Source: Chelonoidis abingdonii (lineage: Eukaryota > Chordata > Testudines > Testudinidae). Taken from it: DNA of 64,000 nt. Made by a program: the position numbers and the translations under genes. The stretch spans positions 127,975,590 to 128,039,589 of the forward strand of contig NC_133771.1 of NCBI RefSeq assembly GCF_003597395.2. The letters run 5' to 3'. Position 1 is the first letter of the stretch; every line of letters begins with the position of its first letter. The notes beneath the pieces were generated by a model, which was given only the letters and a program-made list of their open reading frames with translations, made no database searches and had not been told where the DNA came from. Below, piece after piece: positions 13,485-22,155 of this stretch.

Positions 13485-14037
13485 GGCACTGCCTTATCCA
13501 GAATACTGTATGCACTACCAACACAGCTCACAAAGGATATTGCAAAACTATAGGGGAGCACACTGAGCATAATCAAGAGTCTGGAAAAACTCTCATATAA
13601 AGAGAGATTGAAAAGTTTAGGATTGTTTACTATAGAAAGCAGACCATAAGAAGTAAATGATAAAATAACAAATGGAATATAAAAGGTAGATTGGAATTTC
13701 TGTTCTCCCTATCTCATAACACACAAACAAGGGAACATTCAATTAAACTAAAAGGTGGGAAATTAAAAATCGATAAAAGGAAATACTTTTACACACAATA
13801 TGTAATTAACTGTGGAACTCCTTTCCACAATAAGTCATTGAGGCCTAGAACTTTATAAGATTCTAAAAGAGATTGGATATTTATATGAATATCAGGAATA
13901 TACAGTTATAATAATTAATTACAACAAATTTTGGAAGGGACAGTCAACTTTATGCTTCAGGTTTTAAACCAATTTTAACTATTAGAAGCCAGGATGAGAC
14001 CTTTGCAAGCAGATTATCCCTCATCTGCCTACTGTAA
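13485..14037 (+). mobile_element. Old CR1 LINE 3' fragment
   Basis: It follows the C-terminal ORF2/3' region of turtle CR1: AGAGATTGAAAAGTTTAGGA, then a segment with CTCATAACACACAAACAAGG, GGAAATACTTTTACACACA, AACTGTGGAACTCCTTTCCA, and a degraded 3' UTR with GCCAGGATGAGAC. It is more diverged than the copies at 19.7 and 43.7 kb. Confidence 0.75.
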
Positions 14038-14054
14038 TCACCAAGACGGCCACA

Positions 14055-14337
14055 TGAGGGCTAGTACATTGGCCCAAGGGCCGAATCACTGACACCTCTT
14101 CCCCGCCCCTATTCCAACCCCTTCCCCAAATCCCCGCTCCTGCCCTGCCTCTTCTCCACCTCCTCCCCTGAGCGCGGCTCCCCACTCCTCCCCCGTCCCT
14201 CCTGGAAAGCGATAAGCACCGTCAAAGAGAGGGAAGCTTGGCGGTGGCAGGAAATAACTCTGTGGTGGGGGGTAAGGCTCTGGGAGCTTGGAAGGCCGCA
14301 GCAAATAACTCCGTAGGCCACATGCTTGAGACCCCTG
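14055..14337 (-). mobile_element. hAT-like GC-rich repeat
   Basis: The minus strand starts CAGGGGTCTCAAGCATGTGG at 14337, a Charlie-type hAT terminus. GC-rich sequence with C-rich blocks follows. The left end at about 14055-14075 (GGGCTAGTACATTGGCCC) is less certain. No target duplication can be paired. Confidence 0.55.
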
Positions 14338-16300
14338 ATCTAGAGACTACTGTCAGAAACAGGATACTGAAGCAGACAGACCGTGGATGTAATAGAGAAT
14401 GGCACTGTTCTATAAACCTCTACTGTTTTGGATTTTGTTTTTTTCTACTTTTTGTCTCAAATAAAAAAAATTTGCCAACATATAAATCACTCAAAGCTCT
14501 AAGTAATGAATATACTGCAGTATCAATAATTTTCCACTAATCAAAATATATTTTAACATTTTTTTACACATTCACTATTTGCTACAGTGAAAAGACACAT
14601 ACACCCTCATAGCTGCCAGCACTTTGACACATGCTTAACTTTATATACTGTGCAAAGTCCCACAGACTTGCAATCTGATCCAGGTGGGCCACACCCTTAT
14701 GCCCACGCAAACTTTCACTGAAGTTAGTGAGGCTCTCTGTACGAGTGCAGGGACCAACCACACAGATCAAGTTTCTGGATCTGTAGTCATTACTATTCCT
14801 AACTAAATCATCGACAAGAACACTATACTGTAAGAATACAGGATTCCTGTATTTTTGTCAGGTTTGAAAAAAAATTATATGTTTAAAATACAGACATATA
14901 TATTTAGCATCTGACAATTGCTTTGAGACTTTCTTGATCAGTTTATAAATGATCCATTTAAAGTCGATCAGTTTAAAACTAAGAGTTTTTGTCTTAGTAG
15001 GTCATTTCCTACAAACTCAGGTCAACTAGGTAATTTGCATTAGGTCATATGCAAACATAATCAAAGACTTGTGGATATTTATTCCTAACAGAAGTCTAGA
15101 GCTCAGTTCATGGTCTATAGTTATGGTCTTCAAACAAGATCTGCTGGCTACACAATAAGAAGCAAATGACACTCAAGCCTTTCTTACCTTCCAAATTTTA
15201 AGTCACATATGCCTTTTAAAACTGTATTACATTAACTTGCTAAAGAAATTAAAGAATTTTTTTAAAAGAACAAGAACTGCAGTTCTGTAAGCACATAACG
15301 TAATCCGAACTCTGTAGAATTCATCAAGATATATAAATATTTGGATATGAAAACACTTTTTTCATTAAAGCAAGTTGTCTCATAAATGCTCTCTACTGCA
15401 TTAGAAAAAAAGAAACAGACAGTTAGGCACAGACTGCAGTAGATGTAGCATATAATATTCACATAGAATAAAAAAAATTACAGTTGCAAAATTACACTAA
15501 ACTTTCTTTTGCCGTTAGATAGTTTAAAGACAATAACAGCGCACTAACATTTTGGAAAGCCCTACATTAATGAGAAAGGAAAGAGAATTTCTGACTGTAA
15601 AAATAATGGAGATTATGCAGCAATTTCCAAAGAAATTCAGTTACAAAACTTTTAGAGGATGAATGTCTCATCTGTACATCAACCATAAAATTGCATATAT
15701 TTAATCTTGATTAGGTCTCAGACAGGAGACAAATACACAATGTGAGAGGCAGAAAAAGGGTGTTTAAAATCAGGGGGATTGGAAGAATTCCTTTAAGCAT
15801 AAATAACTTTATCTAGCATCTCAATTTTATGCTCTGTTTCCACTATAATTAACCAAATAACAAAAATGAAAGTGAAAGGGGGGAGCATATAAAAGGGAAA
15901 ATTTACAATTTTTGAGGGGAACACATGGTGGCTCTTGTGATTTGTGGGGCCCACAATGAGGGAATGGGGATATTGGGAATTAATTGCCTCTTCTTCCCAA
16001 TACCAGAGGGAAATTTTGGCTACTTGGACAAGGTCATGTGTTGTAATACTATCAAAGGGCTACATGTTGCCAACTTTGGGACTACCCTGCTCACTTTACC
16101 CAATACCCTCCTTGGCCCCCTTGCCCCACCACTGTCTGTGAGGCCAGAATGTGGGTTTATTGCTTCACTTCACTCCTGGTCCCTGAAGGGATAATGGCAC
16201 AGCAGGCCTGCACAAGACAGCAACTCACAACCAGCATGAAGGTAGTAAGAAAGATCAAGATGAACCATGACTTATTCACAGTTGCCATCAAGATTATTTA
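14338..16300. other. Intronic sequence, no gene seen
   Basis: AT-rich. A short segment near 14610-14660 resembles the dispersed motif of the hairpin repeat at 19.5 kb. Nothing else is recognised. Confidence 0.45.
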
Positions 16301-16437
16301 GAGACAAGTTGGGTGAGGTAATATCTTTTATTAGATCAACTTCTGTTGGTGAGATAAACAAGCATTTGAGGTTACACAAAGCTCCAGTAAAAGATATTAC
16401 TTCACCCACATTGTATCTCTAATATCCTGGGACCTAC
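16301..16437. repeat. Inverted-repeat element
   Basis: The left arm 16301-16332 (GTGAGGTAATATCTTTTATT) and right arm 16387-16418 are near-perfect reverse complements around a 54-nt loop. They are followed by CTAATATCCTGGGACC, a phrase seen in a common dispersed repeat of turtles and related reptiles. Non-coding MITE-like unit. Confidence 0.7.
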
Positions 16438-16906
16438 TGCATACATCAAGATTTACAGGCAGACCACATGGTGAAAAGACAAAAGGGATGCACTTCATTG
16501 AAACAGGCAAGTGTTTTCTGGAGGGACAAAAGGGAAAACAATCAGTTTTTAATGTCTTACTCTTTTTGTGGTAACAGATGCCAGTGCAAAGCAGGTGTAA
16601 AAACCTCCCATTCTCTTCTGGTAGGGTTTTACACTTGCTTTGCACAAGTGTAGCTAACTTTGCAAAGGAGCAGAGAGTCCAGACCCTGTACTATCATTTG
16701 CCTGTAAAGCACCATTCACATTGATGGTGCTGGCTAAATAAGAAATCCAGACCTGCAAGATCTCAATTCACAAAGTCTGTTCATGCATTTGTGTGTACCA
16801 TTCGTGGGTGTGTACACATACTGCATATGGGAGGGGGAGGGGTGTATGTACTCTGGGTGCTTACAGTATGTGTGTATATGGTGTGGGAGTGTGCACACGG
16901 GATGTA

Positions 16907-17005
16907 GGGTGACCAGACAGTCCCGATTTTTGGGTTTTGCTCTTATATAGGCTCCTATTACCCCCGATCCCATCCCCATTTTTCACACTTGCTGTCTGGT
17001 CACCC
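16907..17005. mobile_element. Short TA-flanked MITE (copy 1)
   Basis: Terminal inverted repeats GGGTGACCAGACAG and CTGTCTGGTCACCC bound a 99-bp unit, flanked by TA on both sides (16905-16906, 17006-17007). A second, inverted copy lies at 58715-58835. The unit sits at the edge of the PRKN CpG island, 434 bp from exon 1. Confidence 0.82.
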
Positions 17006-17248
17006 TAACTGGCTAGGTGTATTATGCTGGGGTGTGCAGACGGGATGGGTGTGTTGTGTGAAGGGGAGGCGTATTTGGGGTGGGTATGCTCTGGAGAGGG
17101 GTGCGTGGGGGAGGGAGCACACGGTATTGTCTATGTCGATGGCTAGGCAGGTGGTCACTCGGTGTTGTCGGGACTGGCCTAGTGGCGGGGGCGAAGAACC
17201 ACCACACCGCTGATGACGAACACGCTAGTGCCAGGCAGGCCTGAAAGC

Positions 17249-17269
17249 GGGGGGGGGGGGGGGGGGGGG
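17249..17269 (+). repeat. Poly-G tract (21 G)
   Basis: An uninterrupted run of 21 G lies about 170 bp inside PRKN intron 1 (a C tract on the PRKN sense strand). It is flanked by further G-runs, so G-quadruplex formation and assembly length error are both plausible. Confidence 0.85.
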
Positions 17270-17438
17270 CAGGCGGCCACGAGCCAGCGTGAGTAGTGGG
17301 AGCGGGGCGGGGGCCAGGCGGCGGAGAGACACGACAGGCTGCTCACTCCTGCGCCAGCAGAGCAGGCCCCAGAGATTGGGGGGAGGGGAACAAGCTGAAG
17401 GGGGGGACGCTGCATCCGGGTCTCACTCACTCACTCAC

Positions 17439-17445
17439 CTATCAT
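17439..17445 (-). CDS. PRKN: PRKN (parkin) first coding exon, 7 coding nt
   Basis: On the minus strand the sequence reads ATGATAG followed at once by GTGAGT. The exon encodes Met-Ile plus the first base of the third codon. In vertebrate parkin, exon 1 contributes exactly these seven coding bases, and exon 2 starts inside codon 3. The start has a G at -3. The exon sits in a GC-rich island, head to head with the PACRG first exon, which is the known arrangement of this locus. Parkin is a cytosolic RBR-type E3 ubiquitin ligase that acts with PINK1 in mitophagy. The 5' UTR must extend to higher coordinates, perhaps to about 17550-17600, but the transcription start cannot be seen. The donor lies in a TGAG tandem repeat. 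Seven bases alone would be weak evidence; the partner gene makes the call strong. Confidence 0.86.
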
Positions 17446-17579
17446 GGCCACGGTGGGGGGAGGGGAGGGAGCGCGCGCACGCACCCGTCCCGTCCGCGCT
17501 CGCAGCTCAAATTCTCGCCTTCAGCACTCTGACTGAATACGCAACTGCGGGTAGAGCTGGCTGGACTGCTGAGTCATAG

Positions 17580-17591
17580 AGCGCATGCGCA
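17580..17591. promoter_or_regulatory. NRF1-like palindrome
   Basis: AGCGCATGCGCA matches the NRF1 consensus YGCGCAYGCGCR at all but the first base. NRF1 sites are common in TATA-less CpG promoters of mitochondrial and housekeeping genes. The site lies about 135 bp upstream of the PRKN start codon, so it may be near the PRKN transcription start. Confidence 0.6.
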
Positions 17592-17620
17592 AGCTTGGAG
17601 CGTGCCTACCGATCGCTTAG

Positions 17621-17642
17621 TACTGTGGGTAGTGTAGTTCTC
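17621..17642 (-). promoter_or_regulatory. ZNF143/THAP11-like element
   Basis: On the minus strand the sequence reads ACTACACTACCCACAGTAC, close to the ACTACAATTCCCAG-type motif bound by ZNF143/THAP11, which is frequent in bidirectional CpG promoters. The core differs at several bases, so this is a moderate match. Confidence 0.45.
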
Positions 17643-17680
17643 ACTAGCGTGCGCTCTTTCCTACTCTCGCCCGGGCTGTT

Positions 17681-17716
17681 TCACGTGATCTGAGCAATGT
17701 CACCCCCCCTCACGTG
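17681..17716. promoter_or_regulatory. Two CACGTG E-boxes
   Basis: Two CACGTG cores lie at 17682-17687 (in TCACGTGA) and 17711-17716 (in TCACGTGAC). Both match bHLH-ZIP sites (MYC/MAX, USF, TFE families). The second differs by one base from the TFEB-type GTCACGTGAC motif. E-box regulation of the parkin promoter by N-myc is reported in human; use of these sites here is inference. Confidence 0.65.
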
Positions 17717-17749
17717 ACCGCAAACAGAAGCCGGGCAGGTTGTTGACAG

Positions 17750-17762
17750 GTTGCCTAGCAAC
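17750..17762. promoter_or_regulatory. X-box (RFX factor site)
   Basis: GTTGCCTAGCAAC consists of half-sites GTTGCC and AGCAAC with a one-base spacer, inside the longer near-palindrome GGTTGCCTAGCAACC. This fits the RFX consensus. RFX2/RFX3 sites of this type drive ciliary genes, and this one lies about 270 bp upstream of the PACRG start codon. Confidence 0.8.
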
Positions 17763-17956
17763 CGTGAGGCGTCCCTGGAAGCGTGTTGGTGTTAGCGACA
17801 AAGTGAGGCAGTGTCCCCCCCTCCCAGCTAGACCCCACACAGGAGCCTCCATAGGCAACAGCCGTGGGTGAGGAAGGGCAGCAGGAGCAGGTGGTGAGGA
17901 AGAGGGAGGGCAGCAGGGGCAGGGGGTGAGGAGAGGCAACAGGACTGTGAGGAGGA

Positions 17957-17985
17957 TTTATTTTTTTCTCAATTTATTCTTTTAG
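17957..17985 (+). promoter_or_regulatory. Possible splice acceptor in PACRG 5' leader
   Basis: A T-rich tract ends in TTTTAG at 17985, 44 bp before the PACRG ATG. GT-AG-like donors (for example GTGAGG at 17868) lie upstream. A small 5' UTR intron is therefore possible; if so, the coding exon would start at 17986. This is inference only. Confidence 0.3.
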
Positions 17986-18029
17986 CCTATATATTTAATT
18001 CCTATCCCCCCATAAAGGTGCCTGGGGAG

Positions 18030-18176
18030 ATGGTGGCAGAGAAAGATGGTTCGAGCCCCCCAAAACTCACTGGAGAGAGACCCCCACAACAACAGCAGCC
18101 ACTGGGACAGCTGAGGAGAACCAAGCAGCAGGTCACTGATGGATTCACTGTTAAAGCCATGATGAGAAACTCTGTG
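18030..18176 (+). CDS. PACRG: PACRG (parkin co-regulated gene) first coding exon
   Basis: The ATG at 18030 (G at -3 and +4) opens 49 codons ending exactly before a GTACGT donor at 18177, phase 0. The peptide begins MVAEKDGSSPP, has a Gln-rich middle (QQQQ), and ends TDGFTVKAMMRNSV. Known PACRG begins MVAEK, has a variable Gln/Pro-containing stretch, then GFTVKAMM-NSV before the conserved armadillo-like core. PACRG is an axonemal protein of the microtubule inner junction, acting in motile cilia and sperm flagella. The rest of the protein lies in later exons beyond this window. The reading frame also continues upstream in frame from a GTG at 18018, but the ATG fits the family. The X-box upstream fits a ciliary gene. 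Confidence 0.9.
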
Positions 18177-18309
18177 GTACGTTTGCTGCCAGTAAAGAGG
18201 TTTTTAATGTATTTAGTCTCATATGCCCATGAAGCAGGCTTGGGGGTGGGGACGGTGCCTGCCAGAAAGTATGCAGGGTTGGCAGGATTTTAATTGACAT
18301 TAATTGGTC

Positions 18310-19529
18310 ATGGAAATAGTTTTAAGGCCTTGAGGAAATGTCATCTTGAGGTAATGGGTGGTCTCTCAGGATATTGTGATACCTCAGGTTAAAATGTGCC
18401 AGCTTTGTGTCATCATGTGTGTTGTTATATTGTTTTGCATAATCAAATAATATTGAATCAAATTTCAACCTATCATGAAGTTATGTCCAAACATAATTAT
18501 ATTGTACTTCATTAAAATGTTATCATGTCATGCCATGACACTGTGTCAAAAAGTCTTGACCTTGTGTCACTGTATGGTGAAATTATGACATAAATGTCAC
18601 ATCATATGGTGAAAGTTTTTCTTTGCAAAAGAGATAGTCCTTAAATCCTCAGCTGAAAGATACTATAGAAATGCAACATATTACTATTAATTATTATTGT
18701 AAGTATATATTTTAGTTAAAGGAAAACCCATACAAAGAGGTAGGAGAAAACAGTTGAACATCACATGAAAAATACAGCATTTTTAAAAGAACTTCCAAAA
18801 ATAATCATCAAAAACCTTTCACACAGTACTGGAAAATATTACCTTAGAAGCTTAGAATATTACCTTACATTTATTTTCTAGTGGCTAGTCCTTTAGCATG
18901 AGGATTACAAATAGGGGTTGATCCATCAACCTTTACTTTCACTAACAGTCTTTACAGAAGTAGTTCTATTAAAGTGTGTGGGACTTCTGCCATGAGTAAA
19001 GATTGCAATATCACACGCTGTGTCTGTAGTAAACCTTTCCTACAGTAATTGTTGCAACTGATTGCTTCCATTACATTTAGTAAATAAACCTCAAAGCTTC
19101 TGATAATGCTTCTCAGTTTCTAAGTGGGATGTGCTATTAGGAGCACACCACATCGGTGCTCAAAGCTCTGGATTGGCTTTTTATTTGCTTTTGGGTACAG
19201 TTCAAAGTGTTGGCAACAGTCTTTCTCTTTCTCTCTTTTTAATTGCATATATGTTCCCAATAATATTTACAAAATGCATGAAAAAAGCCCTAGAAACTGA
19301 TCTCACCCAGCCTCTGGAATTCATTATATATATATCAAAATTTAGAAGAAAAACAAACAGACAAGTCTACCTTAAATGTAATAAGAAGCATTGTAATCTG
19401 TAGAATATATCTGAGAAATAACATTTTCTCCTTCTAGAGGTCTTAGTTGGACTAACAAACAACAATAATTATGAGCAAAGCCCCTCCCAGCACTGACCTA
19501 TTATCATGTAATAATAAAAACACATTTAT
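18310..19529. other. Intronic sequence, no gene seen
   Basis: AT-rich DNA. The stretch at 18400-18610 is rich in TGTCA/ATGACA-type words without a clear period. No repeat family or exon is recognised. Confidence 0.5.
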
Positions 19530-19660
19530 TATTTAATGTTAGCAGCCAAATCAGTCATACCCAGGTGCTTAACTTTATGCATATGCATAATCAAATTAAC
19601 TTCAGTAAGATTATTCATTGGGCATAAAGTTAAGCACATGCATAAATCTTTGCCTAAATT
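19530..19660. repeat. Hairpin-containing dispersed repeat
   Basis: GTGCTTAACTTTATGC (19565-19580) and its exact reverse complement (19622-19637) form 16-bp arms with a 41-nt loop. Similar wording occurs at about 14630 and 30640, so this is a dispersed element rather than unique DNA. Confidence 0.6.
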
Positions 19661-19726
19661 AGGCCTTAAAGACACAAAACATGAAATGTAAAAAACAGGG
19701 CTATGACATAAAACAAGCATATGAAC

Positions 19727-20281
19727 AAAAATGATTAGGGGTATGGAATGGCTGCCATATGTGGAGAGATTAATAAGACTGTGACTTTTTAGCTTGGAAA
19801 AAAGACAACTAAGGGGGGGGATATGATTGAGGTCTATAAAATCATGACTGGTGTGGCGAAAGTAAATAAGGAAGTGTTACTAACTCCTTCTCATAACACA
19901 AAAACTAGGGATCACCGAATTAAATTAATAGGCAGCAGGTTTAAAACAAACAAAAGGAAGTATTTTTTCACACAGCGCACAGTCAACCTGTGGAACTCCT
20001 TGCCAGAGGATGTTGTGAAGGCTAAGACTATAGCAGGGTTCAAAAAAGAACTGATAAATTCATGGAGGATAGGTCCATCAATAGCTATTAGCCAGGATGA
20101 GCAGGGTTGGTGTCCCTAGCCTCTGTTTGCCAGAAGCTGGGAATGGGTGACAGGGCATGGATCACTTGATGATTACCTGTTCTGTTCGTTACCTCTGGGG
20201 CACCTGTCATTGGCCACTGTCAGAAGACAGGATGAACCTTTGGTCTGATCCAGTGTGGCCATTCTCATGTTTTTATGAACC
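19727..20281 (+). mobile_element. CR1 LINE 3' end
   Basis: It covers the ORF2 C-terminus and the 3' UTR of a turtle CR1. The 19823-20119 frame encodes a recognisable CR1 tail ([19 protein letters not shown], then [20 protein letters not shown]). The 3' UTR follows with GCCAGAAGCTGGGAATGG and GAACCTTTGGTCTGATCCAG, ending near ATTCTCATGTTTTTATGA. This open C-terminal frame of about 98 codons suggests a fairly recent insertion. It is 5'-truncated, as usual for CR1. Confidence 0.88.
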
Positions 20282-20341
20282 ATCAACAAACTTGAATTTG
20301 AATCTGATTTTAGTGATCAGTATATAGAGAACTGTTTGTTA

Positions 20342-20369
20342 ATTATTATTATTATTATTATTATTATTA
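20342..20369. repeat. (ATT)n microsatellite
   Basis: About nine ATT units. Confidence 0.9.
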
Positions 20370-21029
20370 CTTTTAATTCACAAAGTCTCCAGTCAGGATT
20401 TGGGCTCTGTAGAAACACAAAGAACTGTGTAATCACCACTCTGAGGAACTCAGAACTAGAATCTATGTGCTACCACATCTGAACGATTAGAATCCTAACT
20501 TTCAACTGGCATAGAACATTTATCTCTAATTCTGGGGTTCATGAGTCCTCCATTTAGAACCTATAAGTATGTATTTCCTAGATCATAATTAAGTTTTTCT
20601 AATAGTTCTCACATCTACAGTATGTGCTAGTAAGCTACAGGCCCTCATGTCCAAAACCTCATTTTTACATTTTCACCAAGACCAGCTGGTCTTTGACGCT
20701 CGTTTCAAATTTGTTCCCAGTTTTGTTCAGGATTTTCATTTAAACCAGTCTATGACTTTGACTGGTATTTTTACCTGCAATCACATTCATCCCACATTCT
20801 CCATAAGATGAACATTAGACAGTTTCCATCCTTTGATTTAGACAGGCCATAGATCTTTTGTGAATCCTATTTTCTCTTCTTGAGTCCTGTGAATAAGTTT
20901 AGTGGCATTTCCATCCTTCAGATTGTTGGGCTATTATTGGCTGCAAATGTACAGACATGAGTTCATGAGAAATTTTCTCTCTATATACCTCTGCTAAAAT
21001 ATTATATAAAGTTCTGAGTGTCTTTTGGG
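20370..21029. other. Intronic sequence, no gene seen
   Basis: Nothing recognised. Confidence 0.4.
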
Positions 21030-22155
21030 TCAGGTCCACAAAAGGACCGAGGCATTGCAATGCTGAATGTTGCAGCACCTAATTTTTACGTGCTCAGAAA
21101 ATTACAGAAACAACGAACACTGTGATTCACAAAGCCTGAGGTTAGCATTTAGTCTCTCTATACAATGAATGGGGAGAGATAGGTACCAATTTGTGATCCA
21201 CAAAAACCAGCATGCTAGGCATGGGAGCCCATCTCCTGGAGTTGGGAGGATTAGGTGTCTAAGCTATTTTCTGCAGGAATGAGTAAGATGTCTGCCTTGC
21301 TCCACACAAGACAGCCAGAGGAGGTGGTGCTCATTGTATAACTGTTAGTCTAGTGGTTAGAGCACTCACCTGGGATGTAGAGCCCCACGTTTAAGTCTCC
21401 CTTCTGCTGGCAGGGGAGAAAGAATTTAAACAGGGATCTTCTCTCTTTTTGGAATGTGCTCAAACCACTGGGCTATGGGATCTTCTGGTGTGGGGGTCCC
21501 TCAATTTCTTCTGTTCTAGCATTTCCACTGTAGATAAATAATTAAAGAGTGATTGGAGAAGGGGGACTGGACCTGGAGTCTCCCACATGGGTGCCCTACT
21601 CACCAGGCTACAAGTTATTCTTTCTCTCTCGTTGGTCCTGTGACTTTTCCCCAGTGGATAAATCCTTGAATAGTCACTGAATGAGAGAGAGATGAGAGAT
21701 TCAGGTTCCAGTCCTCCTGCTCCAGTCACTCTTTTGTTATTTATCCATGGTGGAACAGCTTCAAAAGGAGAGACTAAGGGAGCCTGCCATCAGAATTTCC
21801 CAGAGCTCAGTGGTTAGAGCACTCTCTTAACGGTGGTAGACCTCTGTGCAAATTTTGAATGAGACCCGATCTGGTAGGTGGCTTCAGATGTTCTTCCACC
21901 TAGCCTCCCCCCAGTTTTTGGATTCTTCTGGGGCTAGAAGAGAGAGAGGCAACTGGAGACCTGGAGTAAAGCAGCAATGTCACACTCAGAGGCAGAAACT
22001 TAGGCACGGAAGGAACTTTTTCCATGACAAGTTAGGTACTGAGTGAGTTTAAGTGCCTGTGTTTGGTGTAAGTTTTATGACTCTCACTGGAGACAAAAAG
22101 TGGGATTTAAGCACCCAGTCTGGGGCTTAGGCCCCTAAGTACCTTTGTTGATCGG
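21030..22155. mobile_element. Dispersed TIR element with tRNA-like modules (copy A, longest)
   Basis: The left end (GGTCCACAAAAGGACCGAGG) and right end (minus strand GATCAACAAAGGTACTTAGG) are inverted versions of one terminus. Inside, AGTCTAGTGGTTAGAGCACT (about 21347) resembles a Pol III A-box/tRNA-like segment. An inverted partner, CCCAGTGGTTTGAGCACA on the minus strand, lies at about 21455-21475. A third unit (CAGTGGTTAGAGCACTCTC) lies at about 21810. No long reading frame is present. Related copies lie at 23.4/27.9, 29.0-29.8 and 57.2-57.7 kb. I do not know its family name. Confidence 0.65.

Larger units (their letters stand above)
1..17438 (-). other. PRKN: PRKN intron 1 (partial, 5' portion)
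   Basis: The intron begins at the donor at 17438 and runs leftward past the window start, so it is at least 17.4 kb. No PRKN exon 2 (ubiquitin-like domain) reading frame is present. Very long introns are typical of this locus. Its repeats are listed separately. Confidence 0.78.
16985..17945. other. CpG/GC-rich island
   Basis: GC content and CpG frequency rise sharply from about 16985, peak between 17200 and 17800, and drop where T-rich sequence begins at about 17950. The island covers PRKN exon 1 and the shared promoter. It includes GC-skewed purine blocks (17290-17420, 17870-17940) and a G homopolymer. Confidence 0.75.
17446..18029. promoter_or_regulatory. Bidirectional PRKN/PACRG promoter, CpG-rich
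   Basis: These 584 bp separate the two divergent start codons. The left two thirds are GC- and CpG-rich, unlike the AT-rich introns on both sides. No TATA box sits at a sensible distance from either gene, as expected for a CpG-island promoter. From PRKN toward PACRG it holds an NRF1-like palindrome, a ZNF143-like element, two CACGTG E-boxes and an RFX X-box. Known biology: PRKN and PACRG are divergently transcribed from one short shared promoter in mammals. Start sites within the block cannot be placed from sequence alone. Confidence 0.82.

Noticed and set aside
17022..17579. Several 60-96 codon frames in the GC-rich island
   Set aside because: GC-rich DNA has few stops; the frames overlap on both strands and match no protein.
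21347..21420. Functional tRNA gene
   Set aside because: The A-box-like segment lacks a foldable cloverleaf, and inverted copies within the same repeat show it is a repeat module.
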